Source of the DNA: Auriscalpium vulgare
Lineage: Eukaryota; Basidiomycota; Agaricomycetes; Russulales; Auriscalpiaceae
Assembly (NCBI GenBank): GCA_019915015.1
Contig: JAHBBC010000019.1
Span: 186,001-250,000 of the forward strand
DNA: 64,000 nucleotides
Reading direction: 5' to 3'
Shown here: positions 53,541 to 64,000 of the stretch, piece by piece
Layout of the letters: every line of letters starts with the position of its first letter
Numbering within the stretch: position 1 is the first letter of the stretch
Position numbers and translations under genes: made by a program
The notes under the pieces: generated by a model
Databases searched by the model: none
What the model was told of the DNA's origin: nothing
Seen by the model: the letters and a program-made list of their open reading frames with translations, nothing else

Positions 53541-55412
53541 CTGCCGCCTGTCCTCACTATGCAATGTTTGCCATGTTTTATTCAGGGCGGCAACGCCGGC
53601 CCGCACCATTGAGATATCGAACTAAGAGGTTACACGGGCCATCACGCACTCACGAGAGACAAGACCATGCAGACTTTTGAACACAACATCGTGAATGGCA
53701 TTCAGCACCACAAAGGTATATACACAAGATTGCACATGACATACAGACTACACGAGCACACCCGCCAAAGCACACCGGGACACAGGACAAGCGGCAATGA
53801 AGACAAGAAGCTGATAGTTCAAGAAAGAGATCGAGAGCACAGCATATCAAACATCACAATCATTCATATGGAGAATATACCAGTCATCAGCAAGACCACG
53901 CTCATAGAACCCGCGGAATAAGGCCCCATGATATGCGGAGACATATTGCTGGACATTGCTCCTGCGCAAAGACGTGAGTTAAGAGGGAATACGTGAAGGC
54001 GAAGGAACCGCGTACCAGGGACCTTCGTAGACGCCTTCAAGGCGGCCGTTTGCAATCGCAAAAAACGTGTCACCTAGGGGGGCGGTTTCGAGGCGCCGGA
54101 TGTGCTCCTCCTCCGTCTCTCCCGGCGCTACCTCCGTCTCACCCGGCGCTCCATCCACCTCGGCCGGCGCAACGTTGGAACCACCTGCAAATGCCATGGT
54201 TGAGAGGGTGGACACCGATGAGACTGAGCCCAGTGTTGATGGTGAGGTTGCATGGGACCTTCGTTGAATGCCCGCGTTGGTGGCGATCCACGAGGATACT
54301 GACGGGTCGATCCAAATTGGGCTCGGAGAACGCGGGGTAGCAGGCTGAGGCGCGGCAGGCATGGTCGCTGGCGTGGGACGGCCATGCGGGGCAGCAGGAC
54401 GCTGGGCAGCAGGACGCCGGGCAGCAGGACGTGGGGCAGCAGGACGTGGGGAAGCAGGCTGAGGCGCGGCGGGCACCGTTGCTGGCGTGGGATGATTCCT
54501 GGTCATGGGGCTGTTCCTAGTTGGCGATTGGAATTGGCTATCGCGTGCTTCGGACCTTCTGTTTGGCGAATCGAACGCAGATGGTGCCTGCTCCTAGAAC
54601 GTCATCAGCAAAGATACAACGCCTGCCGAAATGTCGTGGCATAACTGACCTCCTGCCAGCCCATCATCCGGACGCGTACTTCATAGTCATTGTGTTGGCC
54701 CACGGCGGCAGGGTGCGACGCGATGTGGAGATCGAGGTTTGATGAGGACTGCGGAGGCGGGCGAGAGCTCACATGGCTCCCGTGGGAGCGCGGAGATAGT
54801 GGCATGCGGGTGTGAGTAGCGCTTGAGCCTGGGGCAGTTGGCGTGACCGACGGCGGCATGGAACCGGGCATAGGTGGAGGTGAAGGAGTGAGGGCTGGTG
54901 GTGGAGTGAGGACTGCAGAGGGAGCAAGGGCTGGTGGCGGTGTGAGGGCAGCAAAGGGAGCAGGCGTCATGGTCTCGGGGTTGACGGCGGGGGTGTAAGG
55001 TCCCATGTGAGGAGTGAGCGACAAGAGAGGGGTACCTCGGTAATAGGCTGGCTCCCCATTACCGCGGTCGCCACTGAAGACATTCTCGCCGGAGTGGAAG
55101 TCCTGAGGCCCAAACGCCTCCCAGTGAGCAAGGGCACTGTCCCACGTGTCAAAGCCTTGCTGGATGGATCCAGCCGCACCGCTAGTGGCGAGGCTAGCCT
55201 CGAGCCTACAAAACGTGAGCAAGGTGTTGCGCAACACGCAGCAGATGGACTTACCAGTTGTTCGTCAGACCAATTGCATGACCAGAAATTACTACAAAAA
55301 ATGCACGTCCGCGGCGCGTGCAAGGGGACGCCGGCGGCGTTGGGGTGCCACGGTGCTTTGACGCAGGTGTTCCAAAGCGCCTCATGAGGAGGGGGTCAAG
55401 GGAGGGGGACGA
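53541..55412. repeat. Tandem duplication unit 2 (1,872 bp)
   Basis: Same borders as unit 1, almost identical sequence. It carries the same internal deletion relative to unit 3. Confidence 0.97.
53847..55385 (-). CDS. RNase H1 N-terminal-like two-module protein, copy 2 (459 aa)
   Basis: It has the exon structure of copy 1, displaced by 1,872 bp, and is intact. Differences are few (for example Lys to Glu in CRLEASLA, Ser to Pro in ASHPAAVGQ, Met to Thr in GETEVAPGE). Like copy 1, it joins GSSATH directly to TRMPLSPRSHGS, lacking the roughly 155-residue linker present in copy 3. Confidence 0.72.
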
Positions 55413-55718
55413 CTGCCGCCTGTCCTCACTATGCAATATTTGCCATGTTTTATTCAGGGCGGCAACGCCGGCCCGCACCATTGAGATATCGAACTAAGAG
55501 GTTACACGGGCCATCACGCACTCACGAGAGACAAGACCATGCAGACTTTTGAACACAACATCGTGAATGGCATTCAGCACCACAAAGGTATATACACAAG
55601 ATTGCACATGACATACAGACTACACGAGCACACCCGCCAAAGCACACCGGGACACAGGACAAGCGGCAATGAAGACAAGAAGCTGATAGTTCAAGAAAGA
55701 GATCGAGAGCACAGCATA

Positions 55719-58700
55719 TCAAACATCACAATCATTCATATGGAGAATATACCAGTCATCAGCAAGACCACGCTCATAGAACCCGCGGAATAAGGCCCCA
55801 TGATATGCGGAGACATATTGCTGGACATTGCTCCTGCGCAAAGACGTGAGTTAAGAGGGAATACGTGAAGGCGAAGGAACCGCGTACCAGGGACCTTCGT
55901 AGACGCCTTCAAGGCGGCCGTTTGCAATCGCAAAAAACGTGTCACCTAGGGGGGCGGTTTCGAGGCGCCGGATGTGCTCCTCCTCCGTCTCTCCCGGCGC
56001 TACCTCCGTCTCACCCGGCGCTCCATCCACCTCGGCCGGCGCAACGTTGGAACCACCTGCAAATGCCATGGTTGAGAGGGTGGACACCGATGAGACTGAG
56101 CCCAGTGTTGATGGTGAGGTTGCATGGGACCTTCGTTGAATGCCCGCGTTGGTGGCGATCCACGAGGATACTGACGGGTCGATCCAAATTGGGCTCGGAG
56201 AACGCGGGGTAGCAGGCTGAGGCGCGGCAGGCATGGTCGCTGGCGTGGGACGGCCATGCGGGGCAGCAGGACGCTGGGCAGCAGGACGCCGGGCAGCAGG
56301 ACGTGGGGCAGCAGGACGTGGGGAAGCAGGCTGAGGCGCGGCGGGCACCGTTGCTGGCGTGGGATGATTCCTGGTCATGGGGCTGTTCCTAGTTGGCGAT
56401 TGGAATTGGCTATCGCGTGCTTCGGACCTTCTGTTTGGCGAATCGAACGCAGATGGTGCCTGCTCCTAGAACGTCATCAGCAAAGATACAACGCCTGCCG
56501 AAATGTCGTGGCATAACTGACCTCCTGCCAGCCCATCATCCGGACGCGTACTTCATAGTCATTGTGTTGGCCCACGGCGGCAGGGTGCGACGCGATGTGG
56601 AGATCGAGGTTTGATGAGGACTGCGGAGGCGGGCGAGAGCTCACATGGCTCCCGTGGGAGCGCGGAGATAGTGGCATGCGGGTGTGATCTGCAGGCACAC
56701 CGGTGGACCCGGCGACAGAAGGTGTCTGCAAATTGGCAGATGGACCTTGCGGCCGGCTGACAGCCGTATCAACACTGGGGAGTAGTTTAGTGCACTATGT
56801 CCCTACAGTTGTAACAAGTGGGTGGTGTCATAGGCAGATAGGATAGTGAAGTGCAAGTATAGGGCAGTATAGTGCACTCTAGTGCATATAACAGTACTAT
56901 AGTGTCCTTGGATGCACTATAGTAGTAGCATGACTGTAAGGACCATTGTATTTTTGCACCAATATAATGGGCTTTGAAAATGTTATAAATAATGGTGTAG
57001 ATGCACAGGTGAAACTGCTATATAGAGGTAATTTAGCCGAATATATCTGGCTAACGGTAGAGAGCTGTAGGGCAATCACTGGCCAATGGATCCCATGGAT
57101 TTATGTACTATAGTGAATCAATAATATATTACAGAAATGCTGGGATATATGCACCTTCTCTCCTTTCAAATGAGCTCTATAAATTCGGATAATCTTACAG
57201 CATGTGGCTTAGTAGAGTGCATATGTGACCTGAATTTACCAGAATACAGGGGGTCATTTCTGAGGAGTTATGCAGTGCACACTGTATCAGATATTCATCT
57301 ACTATAGTGATATTATACTCTTTAAAGCTTTCTTAATTTGTTATGGGATGACTGGACATTCATAAATCATGAAGAAAAAGGTGAGCATATGTACCACGCA
57401 TGCCACTGCTGTCTGAATTTATCATAATATTTAAGACTAATGGCAAGCCACACCAATGCATATATACTTATACACTATAGTGTTATTTAGCTTGCTTCTA
57501 TCCTCAAACTTTTTCAGCACTGAATAGCTCCTCAATACTTGGGGAAACAAATCCCTAGATATTCCAGAGCACTATTACACCATGCCCCTTCCATCCCTGA
57601 AGGTTTTGTGTCCTTGCATGCAATTGGTATATAGTACCATACTTCTGATCCTTTGATACAGCCTAAATGATCCATATGTCCCTGTCCCATCTATCCAAGC
57701 ATATGTGTGAACTGAAATGATTTTTTATTTTTCAATGAGCCATGATCCATGAAGCTTACTTGAGCATAAGCTCATCCTCTGTAAAAGAAATAGCCATTTA
57801 TATTCATATGCCTGATCATAAACTGGATCACCCTGGGACAAGGATACCTCAGACATTACAGGCTGTATGAGAGTGGAAGTACAGCACTTTCTGCCAACTC
57901 TAGATAGAATTCCCATATTTTGAGCATTGGGTGGGGCATGGTCTGTGAATGCTCTATAATATCTCTGGATTATATCGACCAAGTACTGGAGAGCTATTGG
58001 ACACATCATATGCTTTTGTGGCCAACCAATTAGATCACCACTATAGTGCACAAATCTATATGCCTTGGTGTGGCTCACCAATGGCTTCAGATATTATGAT
58101 AAATTCTGACAGCAGTGGCATGTGTAGTACATATGCTCGCCTTTTTTGTCATGATTTATGAATGCCCAGTCATCCCATAACAGATTAAGAAAGCTTTAAA
58201 GAGTATAACATCAGTATAGTAGATAAATATCTGATACAGTGTGGACTGCACAACTCCTCAGAACTGACCCCCTATATTCTTGTAAATTCAGATCACATAT
58301 GCACTCTACTAAGCCACATGCTATAAGATTATCCGAATTTATAGAGCTCATTTGAAAGGAGAGAAGGTGCATATATCCCAGCATTTCTGTAATATATTAT
58401 TGATTCACTATAGTACATAAATCCATGGGATCCATTGGCCAGTGATTGCCCTACAGCTCTCTACCGTTAGCCAGATATATTCGGCTAAATTACCTCTATA
58501 TAGCAGTTTCACCTGTGCATCTACACCATTATTTATAACATTTTCAAAGCCCATTATATTGGTGCAAAAATACAATGGTCCTTACAGTCATGCTACTACT
58601 ATAGTGCATCCAAGGACACTATAGTACTGGTATATGCACTAGAGTGCACTATACTGCCCTATACTTGCACTTCACTATCCTATCTGCCTATGACACCACC

Positions 58701-59689
58701 CACTTGTTACAACTGTAGGGACATAGTGAATAAACTAAGCCCCACAGCCCGCCGTATGGCGAAGGGAGGGAGTGACAAAGGGGTATGGCTCAGATGCAGG
58801 CGAGCGCGGAGACACTGAGGACCCAACAGAAATAGCAGAATCGGTAGAATGAACAGATATGGCTGAAGAAGAAGAGGCAGTGCGTCCATTTGAGCGGATC
58901 CCAGTGGCGGCGATGAAAGGAGCACGCGCGCGGGCAGTATTTGCAGTGGCGCTATTCGGGGCCCGATGGGTGAAAGGGCTTGAGCCAGTGACAGTGTGCG
59001 TCGCACCACGCAATATACCGGATGTGGAACGATCTGGAGCACGATACGAGGGAGGAGGGGGAGGAGGTGGATTGAAGTCAATGTTGTGGGCCGGAAGGAG
59101 AGGGTAGAGCCGGCGATGGGTAGCGCTTGAGCCTGGGGCAGTTGGCGTGACCGACGGCGGCATGGAACCGGGCATAGGTGGAGGTGAAGGAGTGAGGGCT
59201 GGTGGTGGAGTGAGGACTGCAGAGGGAGCAAGGGCTGGTGGCGGTGTGAGGGCAGCAAAGGGAGCAGGCGTCATGGTCTCGGGGTTGACGGCGGGGGTGT
59301 AAGGTCCCATGTGAGGAGTGAGCGACAAGAGAGGGGTACCTCGGTAATAGGCTGGCTCCCCATTACCGCGGTCGCCACTGAAGACATTCTCGCCGGAGTG
59401 GAAGTCCTGAGGCCCAAACGCCTCCCAGTGAGCAAGGGCACTGTCCCACGTGTCAAAGCCTTGCTGGATGGATCCAGCCGCACCGCTAGTGGCGAGGCTA
59501 GCCTCGAGCCTACAAAACGTGAGCAAGGTGTTGCGCAACACGCAGCAGATGGACTTACCAGTTGTTCGTCAGACCAATTGCATGACCAGAAATTACTACA
59601 AAAAATGCACGTCCGCGGCGCGTGCGAGGGGACGCCGGCGGCGTTGGGGTGCCACGGTGCTTTGACGCAGGTGTTCCAAAGCGCCTCAT
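55719..59689 (-). pseudogene. RNase H1 N-terminal-like protein, copy 3 (long form, split)
   Basis: It has the same start (59,689), introns and stop as copies 1-2, but the linker is longer: after GSSATH come RRLYPLLPAHNIDFNPPPPP, SGILRGATHTVTGSSPF and PFVTPSLRHTAGCG (to 58,746). Then, across the foldback element, VDTAVSRPQGPSANLQTPSV and STGVPADHTRMPLSPRSH (from 56,772). The frame is restored when the element and one CAC are removed. So this copy keeps the ancestral long form and the other two are deletion derivatives, presumably amplified after the deletion. Confidence 0.75.
56776..58742. mobile_element. 1,967-bp foldback element
   Basis: The whole element is one inverted repeat centred near 57,759. 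The outer ~600 bp of each arm are nearly identical (an identical 60-codon frame at 56,897-57,079 minus and 58,442-58,624 plus); the inner ~350 bp are recognisable but much more diverged. The ends are TGGGGAGTAGTTTAGTGCAC and the complement of GGGCTTAGTTTATTCAC; CAC at 56,773-56,775 and 58,743-58,745 flanks it. CACTATAGTG palindromes recur. No transposase gene. Confidence 0.85.
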
Positions 59690-59699
59690 GAGGAGGGGG

Positions 59700-59840
59700 T
59701 CAAGGGAGGGGGACGACTGCAAGGGAGGGTGACGACTGCGGGGGAGGGCAAGAACTGCAAGGGCGGGCGACGACTGCGAGGGAGGGGGACAAGTGTGAGG
59801 GAGGACGACGACTGCGAGGGAGAGCGACAACTGTGGCGAC
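59700..59840. repeat. G-rich minisatellite upstream of the copy 3 gene
   Basis: Units of about 25 bp of the type AAGGGAGGGGGACGACTGC, six or so copies. The borders of the 1,872-bp duplication fall in this repeat, suggesting unequal exchange here. Confidence 0.85.
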
Positions 59841-60269
59841 TGCAAAGAAGGGAGAGGACAGCAAGTGGTTCCTCCGAACGTGGCTACATTAAAGACCAGA
59901 AGGAAGTCCTCCAGACCACCGCATGGCACGGGTGAATCCACACCGGCACATGATGTGGGCGAAGCTGGTCGGCCACAACGTGCCCTGTCATGCGGTGCGA
60001 ACTGACACCGTTGAGTTCCCGGCAGGGCTATAGTCATCCTTGATCCAACCAGCGCACCGTAGGCTGTGGCAAGAAAAGAGATTAATGGTGCAAATAAGAT
60101 GAGGGAGATAAGAGCAGCTGACCAACGACTCTGGGATCATAAGATGTCGACGGGGGAGGCCGAACGGATTTGATGTGGCGCATAGTAAAATAGTAATGGC
60201 AAGTGGCAACGCGTGACTGTGTTTTCACTCCCATTTTTCCGCACAACAGCCCTCCAACTGTGTCTGACG

Positions 60270-63036
60270 ATGGTGTGGGCGACAAAGCCTCAGAAAGATT
60301 TCCTCTTGTCGTGGATGCCGAAGTATAAGGAACTGCAGGCCTCCGGACAGACGGCGACATTTTGGCCGCCCCTGTACAGCGGCTGGTTTGCACTCTGGCC
60401 TGATGGCCAACATGGCGCCGAAGAGACAACGGCAACGACGGAAAGCGGTCGACCCTTGCCTAACATCCGCAAGGTGAGTACTGATTTATTGACGTGAAAT
60501 ACTGGGACTCACCAGCAAAATAGCGCCTGCAACAGTGGTACAACAATCATGCTCGTGGCTCAATGACCAGCAGCGCCAACGGTGGACGGCAGCTGCTCCC
60601 ACTGGGGGAAAAAGCAAAGCGGTCGCGCAAACTTCAGCCCCACCAGGCCTACCAGATTCTATACTGGGACACGGAGCTGAAGGCGATAGTCGCGCCCGAG
60701 TGGCTGAAGCTCGTCGAGGAGAAGGCACCCGAGGTGCAGAAGGGGCCACTTGCGTTTCGTAACAGACGCTGCAAAGAGCTCCTGGCCGCTGCGAAGCCGG
60801 AGGTTCAGGAGGAAGTAAAGCGCGTGGTTCAGAACGGAATTGACGAATCGGGGGAAACAGATCCGCTAAAAATCAAAGAATTGTGAGTCGTCGTATTCTA
60901 TTCAGCGCGGCGGCATCATACTTACTTAAAGCTAAGTGCAATCAATGCTCTCGGGAGGTCTCTGGTTCTGGCTTTGCGCAATGTTCAGCAGAAAACCGGA
61001 TGGGTTGGATCTGTGCTTGTGGGCGGACCGCGTCCATCAAGCGGCGGCGAAATCGAGACTATATCGTGAGTTTGACTGGCTACGTTTGTTGAGAATGCGA
61101 GAGCTCACCTTTGTATCAGGTTTCACACGACAGTCGATGGCGAGATCAATTTCAGTCATCATCACGGAGCGTACGAGAGCGAGGTATCAGAGAAGTTCAC
61201 TAAATTCGTGAACGATGTCTTCCGTGAGTGTGCTACTCTGTGGTGTAGGAAAACACAACAACTGACCTCATTGTCTTGCTAGCGCCTGAAGTCCGCGCGT
61301 TAACGGCGTTCTCTGAAAGCGAGCGTGAGGTGGAGGCGGCGCCCACGGCATCACCGGCGGACACCGGCCCGGAGGCTCCGGCGGCAGCAGGGTCCAGTGT
61401 CGTAGCGACAGCGGGGAAGAAGAAAGGCAACAGTGAGGGGAAGGAGAAAGCGAAGGGGAAGGGGAAGAAGAAAGCGGAGGGGGATACGGAGGAGACGGTG
61501 TCCGTCGAGCAACGGCGGCTCACGGCATACGAGGAGGAACGGCAGCAAAATATCGCGCGCAACAAACAAATCCTTGAGGCGCTCAAATTGCCTCAGCTCA
61601 GCGCTGCCCTGTTCGACGGCAAGAGCAAGGGCGAGCTGTTTCAAGCGCTCGGGGACGCTGCTCGACTTCAAGTGGAGGAACTTGCGCGGGCGGCTATGGA
61701 CCAAATGGTTGGCCAGCCAGTGTCGGACGAAGGCAATCAGGAAAATGACGAGGAAGACGACGATGTCGAAGACGAGGAGGAGGAGGATGATGAAGACGAG
61801 GAGGACGAGGAGGAGGATGAGGAAGACGACAACCAGGGTGCCGATGAAAATGACGCCTCACGTTCAGACCCCGAAGGCCTCCCGGTTATCTCAGTGCCTG
61901 TTACTGAGACCACTGCGCCCGGTGCTATTGCTCCTGTAGCTTCCATCGGCTCCCCTGTTGAGGCTCCGCAGTCCACCGCCAGTGTTGAGGCTCTTCATCC
62001 CGTGTTGCGCACAACTACTGCAGCACCTGAGAGCGCCGTGCAGGAGGCTGATGTCCTAGTGTCTGCCAATACGTCTCAGCCTAATCCTCCTCCGTCGACT
62101 CCTTCCGTTGATGCCGACAGGCCAGTGCTCATAGACATGCTATCCAAGAGCATCGGCGACTCCTCGTTGATTGAGAAGCCGGCGGAGACCATCGAGACCT
62201 TGGTGAAGAAGCCAGCGAGCGCTCGCAAAGAGCCGACATGGGTTACAGAGGCGACAGAGTACCTGGCTGGCGTGTTTCAAGATGACGAGTGGCTGATGTG
62301 CGTTGAGATGTGGGCCGAACATGAGGCGCGGCTTGGCTATCCGGACAAACGTGTATGTTTCTAGTCATCATATTCGTTGTTAGGCGTGAAACTGATGACT
62401 ACGCAGGACAAGACGCACTGGATCAACTCTGCCGTCAGGCCGGAGGTGTTTGCCGAGTGGTTGAGAAAGAAGCGCGTGTACACGTGGCAGCCTGATATTG
62501 AAGATGTGGCGGAGTATGGGGAGGGCTGGAGGAAGTGGTGGATATCGCTCCAGCCCGAATGGAGGTGCGAAGACGCAGAGACATGGCCGCCGCTTCGAGT
62601 GGAGGGGAGGGAGAGCAGCTGGTCCAAGCTGCGCAAGGGGGGTGCTAACGGCCTCCTGACCGTACTGATTGCATTGACGTGGTGGGCGGCGGCTACGGGG
62701 GAAGACGACGAGGAGAAGCGCGTAAAAATGAGAGAGGTGGCGTCCGCAGTCGAGGATGTCGCCTGGGTCCTATCTCAGATGACGGCCGGGGATGAAGACG
62801 CTCCGGCAGCCGAGGCCCCAACAAGCCCTGCAAAGCAGGTGGAAGCGAAGAGGACCAACCCTGCAAAGCGCGCCGCTCAGGATGATGGGGGACCCGCTGA
62901 GAGTAAACGGTATGCTCACCTACGACTATGACTCAGCACTGAGCTCATGGCTGGTGTGCGCAGGATGACTCGAAGCACTAAGCAAAATCCTACCAAGCCC
63001 GTGGGTAAGAAGGCTGGACCCACCAAGAAAAGGTAG
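60270..63036 (+). CDS. Intact 813-aa W-rich/HMG-like Agaricomycete family protein
   Basis: Seven exons (60,270-60,473; 60,524-60,882; 60,937-61,065; 61,120-61,223; 61,283-62,352; 62,407-62,909; 62,964-63,036), all GT-AG, total 814 codons. Order: MVWATKPQKDFLLSWMPKYK; QWYNNHARGS; an HMG-box-like block (QILYWDTELKAIVAPEWLKL, PLAFRNRRCKELLAAAKPEV); ALGRSLVLALRNVQQKTGWV with VGGPRPSSGGEIET; FHHHG-type His cluster; VFPPEVRALTAF; Lys/Glu coiled region; a long Asp/Glu run (61,745-61,840); Ser/Pro linker; DDEWLMCVEMWAEHEARLGY; EGWRKWWISLQPEWR and GANGLLTVLIALTWWAAA; basic tail (GPTKKR). The Glu/Asp run and basic tail suggest chromatin or DNA contact; function unknown. A second acceptor at 63,089 could give an alternative end (VTRSR). 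Confidence 0.8.
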
Positions 63037-63841
63037 GCGCACCTTTGGCTACAGAGGAAGCACGAGCTCACCGTACGTCCACGCAGGGTGACTCGAAGCC
63101 GCTAGGCAAGTTGGCTTCACGTTTGTTGAGTACGCCGCTGTATATTGCTACAGCAGCGCGCTGCCCAGCACCCGCTGTGCCCCGCCCATCCGCACGACGC
63201 CTGCTACCCCAGCCGCTGCCTAACCGCCTGCCGTGTGTCTTGACTGTGTACAGTAGTAATATCTTGAGCAATGTAGTCCAGTTTGCAGCTGCCAGAGGGA
63301 GGGGGAGGACGGACAAACACGAGCAACGAATTGATTGATGGGAGAGGCGTGGTTGATGCGCCTGGTGATGCGCTATCACCCATCACCCATTTCAGGAAGT
63401 CACGTGACTATGCAGTGAAAGTGGAACCGACAGTGAAACTAAAGTGAAATGTAGGGCTCAAAGTACGGCTGTAATAGTGATAACAATGATTCTAAGTGAA
63501 ATGCACTATCAAGTATTTCTGCAGGCAGCTGCGGTAGGCAGTCACATGTCACAGTGTTGACGTGGCAGTTTCTACATGATTTAGATACATGAAAAGTCGA
63601 GCAACACTGTACTCAGAGCAGTATAGTAGGTAGTTCTAGGCATTCTCCTACTTGATAGGATCAAAGCTATGTGAATATCAGCAAAAAGATCATAATAATA
63701 CTATCAGGTCTCAGCCACAAGCGCGTTCTGGGATCCCAGAACACGTCCAGTCACATTTTGTCACACCTGTGACTCAATCAACAAGCACATTTATTTTTAA
63801 TCATATTGGCCAAATACAATGTGTTTCTACGTGTTTCTACG
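63037..63841. other. Intergenic interval with AGTGAAATG words
   Basis: 63,037-63,110 repeats the last intron/exon of the preceding gene (GTGACTCGAAGCCGCTAGG against GATGACTCGAAGCACTAAG). 63,410-63,520 carries GTGAAAGTGG, AGTGAAACTAAAGTGAAATG and AAGTGAAATGCACTATC, which are inverted relative to the GCATTTCACT words of the 45-bp array at 44,930-45,790. It may be the right subterminal region of a KDZ-C element. No gene. Confidence 0.45.
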
Positions 63842-64000
63842 TTACGATTACTCTTAATCGTTTCTTTCTTCCATCAGTCAGGCAAAAAAACGCACGCATC
63901 AGAAAGATCGCTTTAGGAAATATGTCCCAAAGTTCGGACCAAAGTCAAGTCGCGTCGTCCCACCTGCCTGATTGAGTAATTCTTCTGTAAGTAGCTTCTG
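63842..64000 (-). mobile_element. SINE 3' part (copy 4, 5' part outside the window)
   Basis: On the minus strand it reads CAGAAGCTACTTAC, AATTACTCAATCAGGCAGG, TGGGACGACGCGACTTGAC and finally the hairpin ACGATTA-agag-TAATCGT plus AA, matching copy 2 from about 16,868 to 17,015. Confidence 0.85.

Larger units (their letters stand above)
55413..59720. repeat. Tandem unit 3 (longer ancestral form, interrupted)
   Basis: It matches units 1-2 from 55,413 to about 56,685 and from about 59,118 to 59,720. The intervening stretch is linker coding sequence missing from units 1-2 plus a foldback element (56,776-58,742). Confidence 0.93.

Noticed and set aside
44930..63650. Exact ends of a KDZ-C element (TACTATGCTG near 44,900 against TACTATACTG near 63,625)
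   Set aside because: The short inverted match is suggestive, but the flanks show no target duplication, so I did not assign borders.

Overview
The window reads as a transposon-choked, probably heterochromatic stretch of a filamentous basidiomycete genome, most likely an Agaricomycete. Evidence: short GT-AG introns in almost every gene, three KDZ-family transposases of which two keep the CxC2 cysteine cluster, fungal Ty3/Gypsy and Ty1/Copia elements, a PIF/Harbinger element with its Myb/SANT-like partner, and no single-copy housekeeping gene. The only trace of one is a broken Pho85-type cyclin fragment.

Layout. Positions 1-26,829 are one old Gypsy element (Gypsy-A, plus strand) taken apart by later insertions. 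Its protease/linker (140-664), RT (2,250-2,958), RNase H-integrase (21,931-23,718) and C-terminus (26,614-26,829) can be placed end to end. The gaps are a 1,585-bp solo LTR (665-2,249), an 18,972-bp KDZ element (KDZ-A, 2,959-21,930), an internally deleted Copia (23,719-26,613), and a second Gypsy (Gypsy-B, minus strand, 26,830-37,149). Gypsy-B keeps its 3' LTR, an intact pol and a truncated gag-protease, and carries an intron-rich antisense gene between pol and the LTR. A tRNA-derived SINE (37,150-37,626) and a complete PIF/Harbinger element with perfect 60-bp TIRs (37,630-41,328) follow.

The right half holds a 5'-truncated KDZ transposase (KDZ-B, 42,283-44,723) and a nearly complete one (KDZ-C, 46,053-50,096). 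Beyond KDZ-C lie a small unknown gene, three tandem copies of a gene with RNase H1 N-terminal-like modules at both ends (51,975-59,689), the third split by a 1,967-bp foldback element, and an intact seven-exon 813-aa gene (60,270-63,036). SINE tails lie at both window edges.

Most notable points. KDZ-A can be bounded exactly: 7-bp target duplication, imperfect 44-bp TIRs, and a host reading frame that resumes across it. KDZ-A and the KDZ-C region share a plan: the transposase points out of one end, next to a subterminal repeat array, and a gene of the W-rich/HMG-like family points out of the other, with cargo between. Gypsy-B carries two copies of a polypurine-tract module, each with a hairpin whose terminal base pair co-varies. 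The SINE family ends in a hairpin that also shows a compensatory change. All functional statements are inferred from sequence alone; no database search was possible.
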